This document shows positions 1 through 6,631 of a stretch of 64,000 bases of DNA, piece by piece. The notes beneath the pieces are model-generated. The model saw only the letters and a list, made by a program, of their open reading frames with translations. It had not been told where the DNA came from and searched no databases. The translations under genes and the position numbers were made by a program. Within the stretch, counting starts at the first letter, position 1; each line of letters starts with the position of its first letter. Origin of the DNA: PLanc-01 sp034678485 (GTDB lineage Bacteria > Planctomycetota > Phycisphaerae > Sedimentisphaerales > Anaerobacaceae); NCBI GenBank assembly GCA_034678485.1, contig JAXDBU010000124.1, forward strand, positions 1 to 64,000. Reading direction: 5' to 3'.

Positions 1-548
1 TCTGGAGCTTCAGCACCGTCCTGCCCATCGAAGATTTCGAGAGCTACAACGACGACGACAACCGGATCTATGACGCCTGGCTCGACGGATACGCCAACGG
101 AACGGGCTCGACCGTGGGCTACTGGAACGCCCCCTTCGCCGAGCTGACTGTCGTCCACGACGCCAACCAGGCAATGCCGCTCGACTACAACAACGTGGAC
201 GAGCCCTACTACAGCGAAGCCCAGTACGAGTTCGACTCCTCGCAGGACTGGACCGTTGATGACGTCAACTCGCTGATCCTCTACGTCCGAGGCAAACTGA
301 GCAACGCCGTAGTCCCGCTGTATGTCCGAATCAAGGATTCCTCGTCCAAGACCGCGACCGTGACGCACCCCGACGCAACCATTGCGACCACGACGAAGTG
401 GGTCGAGTGGCAGATTCCGCTGGCGGACTTCGCCAATGTGAGCCTGTCTCGCGTCAAGGTGCTGTATATCGGTCTGGGCGATAGTGAGAATCCCACTCCG
501 GGCGGCCTCGGCCGGCTGTATGTCGACACGATCTGCTTGGGAAGGTGA
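1..548 (+). CDS. C-terminal part of a secreted LamG-type multidomain protein (5' end outside window)
   Basis: The reading frame is open from base 3 and runs into the window from the left, so the gene's start is missing. The visible ~181 residues begin with the end of a fibronectin-like module (WSFSTVLP) and then form one beta-rich domain that starts with IEDFESYNDDDN and ends with LYVDTICLGR. The same domain forms the C-terminus of the next gene (DEFEDYTDAAGN to IYIDDIHVTRP), so the two genes are tandem paralogues. In secreted planctomycete proteins such tails follow LamG modules and probably bind carbohydrate; that role is inference. Here the domain is uninterrupted, whereas in the neighbour a second module is inserted into it. 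No terminator is obvious after the stop. Confidence 0.75.
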   Translation, partial: WSFSTVLPIEDFESYNDDDNRIYDAWLDGYANGTGSTVGYWNAPFAELTVVHDANQAMPLDYNNVDEPYYSEAQYEFDSSQDWTVDDVNSLILYVRGKLSNAVVPLYVRIKDSSSKTATVTHPDATIATTTKWVEWQIPLADFANVSLSRVKVLYIGLGDSENPTPGGLGRLYVDTICLGR

Positions 549-1075
549 TGATCGTCCACCATCAACGATGGCAACCGACAGAGGTCGCAACAGAGGCGAG
601 GGATCCGCTTCTGTCGGCAAACACCCGGGAATCAGAACCGATGGTGAAGGACAGGGCCGCTCCGTGGCGGCTCCGTCCTCCCTTATCGAGCCGGATGGGT
701 GGTTCTCCTGCGTCCGGCTCTCACGGACTGCTCTGCGCTCCTCGGCCACGTCGGAGCGATCCCTTCCCGATCCACCCGATTCTCGCGGCGACAGTCGCCC
801 TTCTGCTATCCCCCTTTGGGCCGTCTTCCCGGATGCATGACCGCTATTGCACGCGCGCCAGTACGGTCATGCACCCCCATCGTCCCGTTTTTCTGTTGCC
901 GACCGGCCTGTGATATGATATTCTGATAGTATGGAATAGGAGGAAAGACGCTCAGACGAACGACGGCATCTCAGATTCGAGGAGTTCACGATCCCGATAG
1001 GGTGATTTCCCTGTGTGTCGCGACGCAGGATGGGTTTCGTTGTGGTGATGATCGAACTTGGGAAGGAGGTATGCC
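549..1075. other. Intergenic region between the two paralogues; no gene seen
   Basis: About 530 bases separate the two LamG-type genes. Several short frames are open on both strands, but none has a ribosome binding site, signal peptide or recognisable motif, and their arginine/proline-rich translations look like out-of-frame GC-rich DNA. The only support for function is a weak promoter-like pair near 896-924 and the strong Shine-Dalgarno of the following gene. Confidence 0.5.
896..924 (+). promoter_or_regulatory. Possible sigma70-like promoter upstream of the LamG protein gene
   Basis: TTGCCG at 896-901 and TATTCT at 919-924 are separated by 17 bases, in a locally AT-richer stretch about 150 bases before the start codon. 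The -10 is imperfect, so this is only a candidate. Confidence 0.3.
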
Positions 1076-4000
1076 ATGCACAAGAGAGCAGTCTGCTGGA
1101 TAGGTCTGTTCCTGGTCCTGGGGGTGGCCGGCAACGTCTCGGCGGCGTTGGTTGCCCACTGGAAGATGGACGAAACGACGGGCATGACCGCCCATGACTC
1201 TACGGGCAACGGCTATGACGGCACGCTGATCGGCGGTGCAACCTGGGTCGCCGGCATCTTCGACGGCGCCATAGACCTGGACGGCATCAACGGATACGTT
1301 GATCTGGGGAATCCCTCGGATTGGCCCTCCGGCACGGCGCCACGGACTCTGTGCGGCTGGGGCAAAACCGATATGGTTACCTCCGCCTACCGGTGGATCG
1401 CGGCTTATGGCACCGCCGGCACCGGCCAGGCGATGTTCATCGGCTTGCTTGGCGGCACCCTGCTCGGCGGCGGCTACGGCGACGACATGTCCCTCAGCAG
1501 CTTTTGGGAGGTCGGCGTTTGGCACCACATCTGCTTGACATACGATGGGCTGAACGCCCGACTGTACGCTGACGGCGTGCAGGTGGCCTACTCTCCGAAG
1601 ACCTGGAACCTGGTCCTGAGTCGAGCCCACATCGGCCTGCAGGTCAACGATGCCAGCGAGATCTGGAACGGCACAATCGACGACGTGCGGCTTTACGACA
1701 CGGCGCTGAGCGCCGCCGAGGTCAAGGCCCTGCTGCCGGCCAAGCTCAAGGCATATAGCCCCGTCCCGGCCGACGGCGATACCGCAGTCAGCTCGCAATT
1801 GCTCAAGTGGACAGTCGGCGACACCGCCAAGTGGCACAACGTCTACCTGGGCACGAGCCCGGACCTGACCGAGGCGAATCTCCAGGGGAAGGCGAACAGT
1901 AGAACCTCCGCATTTTACTATCATATGAGCGCTTTCGAAGCCGGCGCCACGTATTACTGGCGAGTCGATGAGGTCGAAGCGGACGGCGTCACCGTCCATA
2001 CGGGCGACGTCTGGAGCTTCACCGCGATGTCGGTGAAGGCGTGCGAGCCGAGTCCCGTCGATGGTGCGACGTACCATGCCCTCGACGCGCCCCTCTCGTG
2101 GACGGCCGGCAAGGGCGCCTCCAGTCACGATGTGTACTTCGGTACAGACGAGGCGGCGGTCGCCGCCGGCGCCGCTGAGACCTTCCAGGGCAACCAGAAG
2201 ACTGCCACAACGTACCAGCCCGCGGTTCTGACGGCGGGCACGTTCTATTTCTGGCGCATCGATGAGGTCGCCAGCGGCGGCACGAAGGTCCAGGGCGACG
2301 TGTGGAGCTTCCGCACCGTGCCCGATGTCGCCGTCTCGGATGCCGACCTGATTGGCTGGTGGACCTTCGATGAACAGGAAGGCACTCGAGCAATCGACTG
2401 GTCCGGGCACGGCGTCCACGGCGACTTCTACGAGGACACCGCGTGGGTCGAGGGTCAGGTCGGCGGCGCCGTGCAGTTCGATGGGTATGGGGACTTCATC
2501 AGTCTCGGGACTCCTGAAGACTGGCCCGAGGGGACCGAGGCGCGAAGCATGTGCGCCTGGGCCAGGACCGACGACATCGGCACAATGTGGCGATGGATCT
2601 TCGCTTATGGCACACCCGGGACCGGCCAGGCGATGTTCATCGGCCTTTATGCCAACGACCTTTATGGCGGCGGCTACGGTGACGACGTGTCCGTCGCCGG
2701 GTTCTGGGAGACCGGCGTCTGGCACCACATCGCGCTGACCTATGACGGTTCGACCGCTCGTTTGTACTCGGATGGTGCCGAGGTGGCCTCTGAGGCCAAA
2801 GCCTGGAATCTCGCCGCCGGCGCGGCTCGCATCGGGCAGCAGATCAATAACCTCTCCGAGTTCTGGTACGGTGCGATTGACGATGTCCGCTTGTACAGGA
2901 TCGCCTTGACGACCGAGCAAATCATCGAGGCCATGCGGGGCGACCCGGCTCTGGCCTGGAACCCCGCTCCTGAGACCGGCGCCAACGTGAACATCGGTGA
3001 CGCCGGGGAACTGACCTGGTCGGCGGGCGACTCCGCGGCACAGCACGATGTCTATCTGGGCACGGATAAGAACGCCGTCAAAGCAGCCGATACGACTTCG
3101 CCGTTGTATCAGGGCCGTCAGGCGGGTACGAGCTTCTCCACCGACGGCCTGGTCGAGTTCGGCGGCGGCTCCTACTTCTGGCGAATCGACGAGGTCGAAG
3201 CCGACGGCGCAACCCTCTACAAGGGCACCGTCTGGACGTTCACCGTCCCGCCCTACCTGCTCGTGGACGAGTTCGAAGACTACACGGATGCCGCGGGCAA
3301 CACGATCTATGAAGCCTGGCTCGACGGCTTGGGCACGGGAACCAGCGGCTCCACGGTCGGTTACCTCGAACCCCCCTATGCCGAGCAGACCATCGTCCAC
3401 ACCGGCGAACAGTCCATGCCGTTCACGTACGACAACAGCAAGTCGCCCTACTACAGCGAGGCCGAGTATTCATTCGAGTCCGTGCAGGACTGGACCGACT
3501 ACGGCGTCGACACGCTGAGCTTGTGGTTCCGCGGCAATCCGGCGGCCTTCACGGAAACGGGCGCCAACGCCTTCAAGATGAGCGGCGCGGGCACCGGCAT
3601 CGGCGGCACCGCCGACGGGTTCCGCTTCGTCTACAAATCCCTCTCCGGCGACGGCTCCATCACGGCCAGGATCGACAGTATCCCAACGACGCCTGGCTCG
3701 GCCAGGGCGGGCGTCATGATCCGCCAGACTCTCGACACCGACTCGAAACATGCGGCGGTCGTGTTGACCCCCAACAGCGGGGTGCTGTCTCTGTATCGCA
3801 CCTACACCGGCGACGTCACCAACCAGGCCAGCGCCGGCGGTTTGAAGACGCCGTACTGGGTCCGCTTGACTCGCACCGTCAATAGCTTCAAGGCCGAGTA
3901 CTCCGCCAACGGCACCTCCTGGACCACCCTGGGCGAAACGCAGAGCATCTCGTTGGTTGCCGGCACGGTTTGCATCGGCCTGTGCGTGACGAGCAACAAC

Positions 4001-4351
4001 GTCACGACGCCGACCGTCGCTGAGTTCTCGAACGTGACGACGACCGGCAGCATCAGCGGGTCCTGGCAGGTGACTGTGATCGGAGACGATCAGCCGGGCA
4101 ACGACGTGGACGACTTCTACGTCGCCATTGAGGACAGCACCGGCAAGAAGGCCATCGTGTTCAACGAGGACCCCGAGGCCGTGCTCACGACGGAATGGAC
4201 GCAGTGGCCCATCCCGCTGAGCGATTTCACCAACGTGAATCTGTCGAAGATCAGGAAGATGTACATCGGCGTCGGTGACTCGAAGAACCCCGCGCCGGAC
4301 GGCGGCGCCGGCTTGATCTATATCGACGACATCCACGTCACGAGGCCGTAA
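1076..4351 (+). CDS. Secreted multidomain LamG protein with a nested DUF1349-like module
   Basis: A 1091-residue exported protein, probably for binding glycans on the cell surface or outside; no catalytic motif is visible. The start is ATG 1076 because GGAGG (1065-1069) lies six bases upstream and the first residues (MHKRAVCWIGLFLVLG...VSAA) form a signal peptide. Domains in order: LamG-like module (about 25-215, beginning LVAHWKMDE), two fibronectin-III-like modules (about 220-420, each closing with a V/WSF motif), a second LamG module (about 425-635), another Fn3-like module, then the C-terminal domain shared with the preceding gene. That last domain is split: roughly residues 822-996 carry a different module (start PAAFTETGANAF; RAGVMIRQ inside) resembling DUF1349/LamG-like folds, after which the original domain resumes (FYVAIED...). 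The layout suggests duplication of the pair followed by insertion of a module. Confidence 0.8.
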   Translation: MHKRAVCWIGLFLVLGVAGNVSAALVAHWKMDETTGMTAHDSTGNGYDGTLIGGATWVAGIFDGAIDLDGINGYVDLGNPSDWPSGTAPRTLCGWGKTDMVTSAYRWIAAYGTAGTGQAMFIGLLGGTLLGGGYGDDMSLSSFWEVGVWHHICLTYDGLNARLYADGVQVAYSPKTWNLVLSRAHIGLQVNDASEIWNGTIDDVRLYDTALSAAEVKALLPAKLKAYSPVPADGDTAVSSQLLKWTVGDTAKWHNVYLGTSPDLTEANLQGKANSRTSAFYYHMSAFEAGATYYWRVDEVEADGVTVHTGDVWSFTAMSVKACEPSPVDGATYHALDAPLSWTAGKGASSHDVYFGTDEAAVAAGAAETFQGNQKTATTYQPAVLTAGTFYFWRIDEVASGGTKVQGDVWSFRTVPDVAVSDADLIGWWTFDEQEGTRAIDWSGHGVHGDFYEDTAWVEGQVGGAVQFDGYGDFISLGTPEDWPEGTEARSMCAWARTDDIGTMWRWIFAYGTPGTGQAMFIGLYANDLYGGGYGDDVSVAGFWETGVWHHIALTYDGSTARLYSDGAEVASEAKAWNLAAGAARIGQQINNLSEFWYGAIDDVRLYRIALTTEQIIEAMRGDPALAWNPAPETGANVNIGDAGELTWSAGDSAAQHDVYLGTDKNAVKAADTTSPLYQGRQAGTSFSTDGLVEFGGGSYFWRIDEVEADGATLYKGTVWTFTVPPYLLVDEFEDYTDAAGNTIYEAWLDGLGTGTSGSTVGYLEPPYAEQTIVHTGEQSMPFTYDNSKSPYYSEAEYSFESVQDWTDYGVDTLSLWFRGNPAAFTETGANAFKMSGAGTGIGGTADGFRFVYKSLSGDGSITARIDSIPTTPGSARAGVMIRQTLDTDSKHAAVVLTPNSGVLSLYRTYTGDVTNQASAGGLKTPYWVRLTRTVNSFKAEYSANGTSWTTLGETQSISLVAGTVCIGLCVTSNNVTTPTVAEFSNVTTTGSISGSWQVTVIGDDQPGNDVDDFYVAIEDSTGKKAIVFNEDPEAVLTTEWTQWPIPLSDFTNVNLSKIRKMYIGVGDSKNPAPDGGAGLIYIDDIHVTRP

Positions 4352-4417
4352 GGAAACGTCGGTGATCGACGATTGATGATGTGCGACCCGCCAAGGGCAA
4401 ATCGCAGGTCAGTGAAT

Positions 4418-4449
4418 CCGAGGCCCATGCTTACAGGCGTGGGCCTCGG
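4418..4449 (+). terminator. Hairpin terminator after the LamG protein gene
   Basis: A 13-bp stem (CCGAGGCCCATGC paired with GCGTGGGCCTCGG, one G-T pair) encloses a six-base loop and is followed by the moderately T-rich TGTTTGCTTTG. It lies 67 bases past the stop at 4351. It reads as a Rho-independent terminator for the plus-strand gene. Confidence 0.6.
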
Positions 4450-4567
4450 TGTTTGCTTTGTCGCCTCTCTTCTCGCGGCGGGAGGATGATACAATGTGCC
4501 ACGTCGAGCAGGCATCTGGGAGAAGACCCCGCTCGTCAGGCTCGAAGCAAGCGTTCCTCGCACGGAG

Positions 4568-4729
4568 CTAAAAGGACAGCAAGTAGGCATTCAGGCCGAC
4601 ACGAGCCGCACTGAGCAGAAGCAGCAATCTCACCGGCACGGCGAAATCGACACTCGCGTTCTGCATCCACCAGTCCACCGATGCCGGCAGCATGGCCGCT
4701 ACGAACAAGATTCCCGCCAACCACAACAT
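4568..4729 (-). CDS. Small membrane protein, 53 residues, unknown function
   Basis: A short gene supported mainly by its translation signals: on the minus strand AAAGGAGG is followed after six bases by ATG (complement of 4727-4729). The product begins MLWLAGILFVAAML and has two hydrophobic segments, about residues 1-15 and 33-50 (VRLLLLLSAARVGLNAYLL), joined by a short polar loop with WWMQN. It is therefore probably a two-pass inner-membrane protein. No family is recognised. It stands alone between the terminator of the LamG gene and tRNA-Pro, so its neighbours give no functional clue. Confidence 0.5.
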   Translation of the reverse strand: MLWLAGILFVAAMLPASVDWWMQNASVDFAVPVRLLLLLSAARVGLNAYLLSF

Positions 4730-4927
4730 TCTCGTCCTCCTTTCCTCAGCCAATCGGACTCGACCATCGTGAGGGCCCGAACTGCGCTCGTTCACCTTCT
4801 GCAACAGCAAGCGATATAATGTGCGCGATCTTGCGCGGCGGGAGAGAGTCTCTGCGAAGAGAATGGACCGGAGAACAAGAAATGAAACACTCTGTCTCGC
4901 TAAGATGCCGATTCGTGCGATGCTGAA

Positions 4928-5002
4928 TCGGGGTGACTGGACTTGAACCAGCGACCTCGTGCGCCCAAGGCACGCGCTCTAGCCAAACTGAGCTACACCC
5001 CG
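4928..5002 (-). tRNA. tRNA-Pro (anticodon TGG)
   Basis: A complete cloverleaf can be read on the minus strand: acceptor CGGGGTG/CACCCCG with discriminator A, D-arm GCTC...GAGC, anticodon stem CGTGC/GCACG around the loop CTTGGGC (anticodon TGG, reading CCA), a five-base variable region, and a T-arm GCTGG/CCAGT with TTCAAGT. The leading C of the acceptor is typical of tRNA-Pro. The 3' CCA is not encoded. A decayed mobile-gene cluster begins about 90 bases away. Confidence 0.95.
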
Positions 5003-5093
5003 TCGAAACCTGCGACGCCAAGCATTATATCGCAACAGGCCGGTCCAATGCAACGGGGGCCAGTCAGAATCTCACCCGGACACACCGGGCCGG

Positions 5094-5409
5094 ATGCAAG
5101 AGATACGTGCCGGCGGGGTGTGCCGCAACTATCGTCCCAAGCCGCCGGAACCCGCGCCCGGCCTGCAGCGAATCCCGCTCAGCGACGGGCGGTACGTCTA
5201 CGTGGACGCTACCGACTTCGAGTGGCTCAGCCGGTGGAAGTGGCGCGTGATGAGTGGCTACGCCGCCCGGTGCGAAAAGGGCAAGGTGGTCCTCATGCAC
5301 CGCCAGCGAGAACACGCGAAACCGGGTCAAGCCCATCGGCTGCTCCTCCCGATTCAAGGGCGTCTCGCACAAGAGCAAGGAATCCGCCCGCAAGACGCAC
5401 GAGGCGTGA
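5094..5409 (+). pseudogene. Decayed HNH endonuclease / AP2-domain gene with core deletion
   Basis: The first frame reads ...RNYRPKPPEPAPGLQRIPL, DGRYVYVDATDFEWLSRWKW and ends in VVLMHR, which matches the N-terminal part of small HNH/AP2 homing-endonuclease-like proteins. Four bases after MHR the similarity jumps to the +1 frame (from base 5308): ENTRNRVKPIGCSSRFKGVS, the part that normally follows the HNH motif and begins the AP2 DNA-binding domain, ending at a TGA at 5407-5409. The expected catalytic stretch (DHINGD..NNR type) between them is absent. The gene thus lost its nuclease core and its frame in one event and cannot make a nuclease. Family assignment is from memory of this common protein type. 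Confidence 0.6.
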
Positions 5410-5682
5410 CGCACGACGAACCACGACCGACGAATCATCGGCCACAGAGCACACAGAGGATCACAGAGTCTAATCCATTGTCACTGTTGAGGTTATCTTC
5501 TGATTCTGTGTACTCGGCGGCCTCTGCGGTTGAGCTGTACTTCGGTCGGGCCGCAACACATCCCCGCTTTGCGAACGACGCTTCACATAGAAGGTCCCTC
5601 CAGTCAATTCCTCCACCAGAAGTGGAGGCTTGAAAGGTGAACCGCTCAAAGCGGATTGATTGGGAGCCGCCTACGGCGGCGG

Positions 5683-5823
5683 TCAATCGAACATCTTCAT
5701 CTGGTCCAGCCGACGCTCTTCCTGCTCCTGACGTTGGATGTAGTCACGGATCACCTTCTCGTCCCGGCCCACCGGGGACACGAAGCACCCGCGGGCCCAG
5801 AGGTGCTCCCCTGCGGGGAAACA
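5683..5823 (-). pseudogene. IS200/IS605-type transposase (TnpA) C-terminal remnant
   Basis: On the minus strand the frame reads GEHLWARGCFVSPVGRDEKV, IRDYIQRQEQEERRLDQ and MKMFD before the stop, the usual tail of a Y1-type IS200/IS605 TnpA. The N-terminal half and the catalytic HUH and Tyr regions are missing; the remnant ends where the inverted end of the IS4-like element begins (5826). Beyond the stop, at 5609-5680, lie three short hairpins (arms CCTCCA/TGGAGG, CCGCT/AGCGG, GCCGCC/GGCGGC), as expected near an IS200/IS605 end. The simplest reading is that the IS4-like element inserted into and truncated the older element. Confidence 0.6.
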
Positions 5824-5825
5824 GC

Positions 5826-6410
5826 GGGGGAATAGGTGACAGTCCCGAATGGCGGTTTCTTAAGGTGTAGATAGAAAGAGGTCTCCTGGCCGGTAGAACG
5901 TTATCAGGACGAATACTATCGGAAAGGAGACCCCTCATGATGTCATGCATTTCTTTCGGCATCTCGATGCCAAATGCTCCAGCGATTTCGGAGCAAATCG
6001 TGGCCAGCACGCTCCATGCGATCCAACACCTGCTCCCCGAGTACAAGGTCCGGCAACTGTGCGAAGAGGCCGGATACGTCTGGCGGAAGCGGGTCCTCTC
6101 GCCGGCGGTAACGGTGTTGCACATGATTCTCGCGGCCCTGTGGTCGGAAGAGTCCTTCAATGCCAGTTGGCAGGTGCAGTGGAACGCCGTGGTCAGCCGA
6201 CGTGCTGCGCAGTCACAGTCCCGAGGGCATTCGCAAAGAGGCCGCGGCCCGCTGCATCGCGTTGAACATCGTTCATTCGGTCATCCTGGAAGCCGCGAGC
6301 GATCCGACGGGAACACAAACACTATCCCGCTCTCAAGGAAACCCTGCCGAATGGAGGTCCCGATATGCCGCTTAAGAAACCGCCATTCGTAGCTGTCCCC
6401 GGTATCCCCC
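5826..6410. mobile_element. Non-autonomous, internally deleted IS4-like element
   Basis: The ends are imperfect inverted repeats of 39-40 bases: 5826-5864 (starting GGGGGAATAG and ending GGCGGTTTCTTAAG) and 6371-6410 (the reverse complement ends identically over the inner 18 bases and starts GGGGGATACC). Between them are only the first and last parts of a transposase. The outer flanks share just CAG, so a target duplication cannot be claimed. At 585 bp with long inverted ends it has the form of a MITE derived from a full-length IS4-family element that could be mobilised in trans. Confidence 0.6.
5937..6375 (+). pseudogene. IS4-family transposase, internally deleted
   Basis: ATG 5937 follows AAGGAG. 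The N-terminal ~80 residues (LPEYKVRQLCEEAGYVWRKR, VLSPAVTVLHMILAALW, ESFNASWQVQW) look like the N-terminal domain of IS4-type transposases. After about base 6190 the similarity moves to another frame, where SPEGIRKEAAARCIALNIV resembles the C-terminal helices of the same family, ending in a stop at 6373-6375. The DDE catalytic core between the two parts is deleted, together with a frameshift. The element therefore encodes no active transposase. Confidence 0.6.
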
Positions 6411-6509
6411 CAGTATCCTGAAATCACACGAATTCGCAAAGTGGTGCAGGCTCGGATTGTTGCCGTCGTTACGGTGCAGGAGGGCCGCCTTGGGGCCGGA
6501 CCCGTAAGA

Positions 6510-6551
6510 GAAATGCAGCACAGACCCAAGATCGAGCCTGTGCTGCATTTC
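6510..6551 (-). terminator. Strong hairpin terminator of the minus-strand LamG/PKD gene
   Basis: A perfect 14-bp inverted repeat (GAAATGCAGCACAG and CTGTGCTGCATTTC) with a 14-base loop lies 80 bases beyond the stop of the gene at 6632. On the minus strand it is followed by TCTTACGG. The downstream T run is short. Confidence 0.6.
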
Positions 6552-6631
6552 GTTTCCGAACGCAGATGCGCTTGAACCGCGATCAGATCGGTCCTACCGT
6601 CCGGATCGATCCCGCCGCGGGGGCGCCGTGC

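Noticed and set aside
986..3400. An 804-residue open frame on the minus strand across the LamG gene
   Set aside because: It mirrors the plus-strand gene's codons; the product is Val/Gly/Arg/Asp-rich with no signal, motif or ribosome site. GC-rich DNA leaves the antisense frame open.
4815..4820. A perfect TATAAT
   Set aside because: No convincing -35 at a proper distance and no gene downstream on that strand before the tRNA.
4746..5021. A 91-residue frame containing SSVWLERVPWAHEVAGSSPVT
   Set aside because: This is the well-known false translation of a tRNA gene on its own strand.
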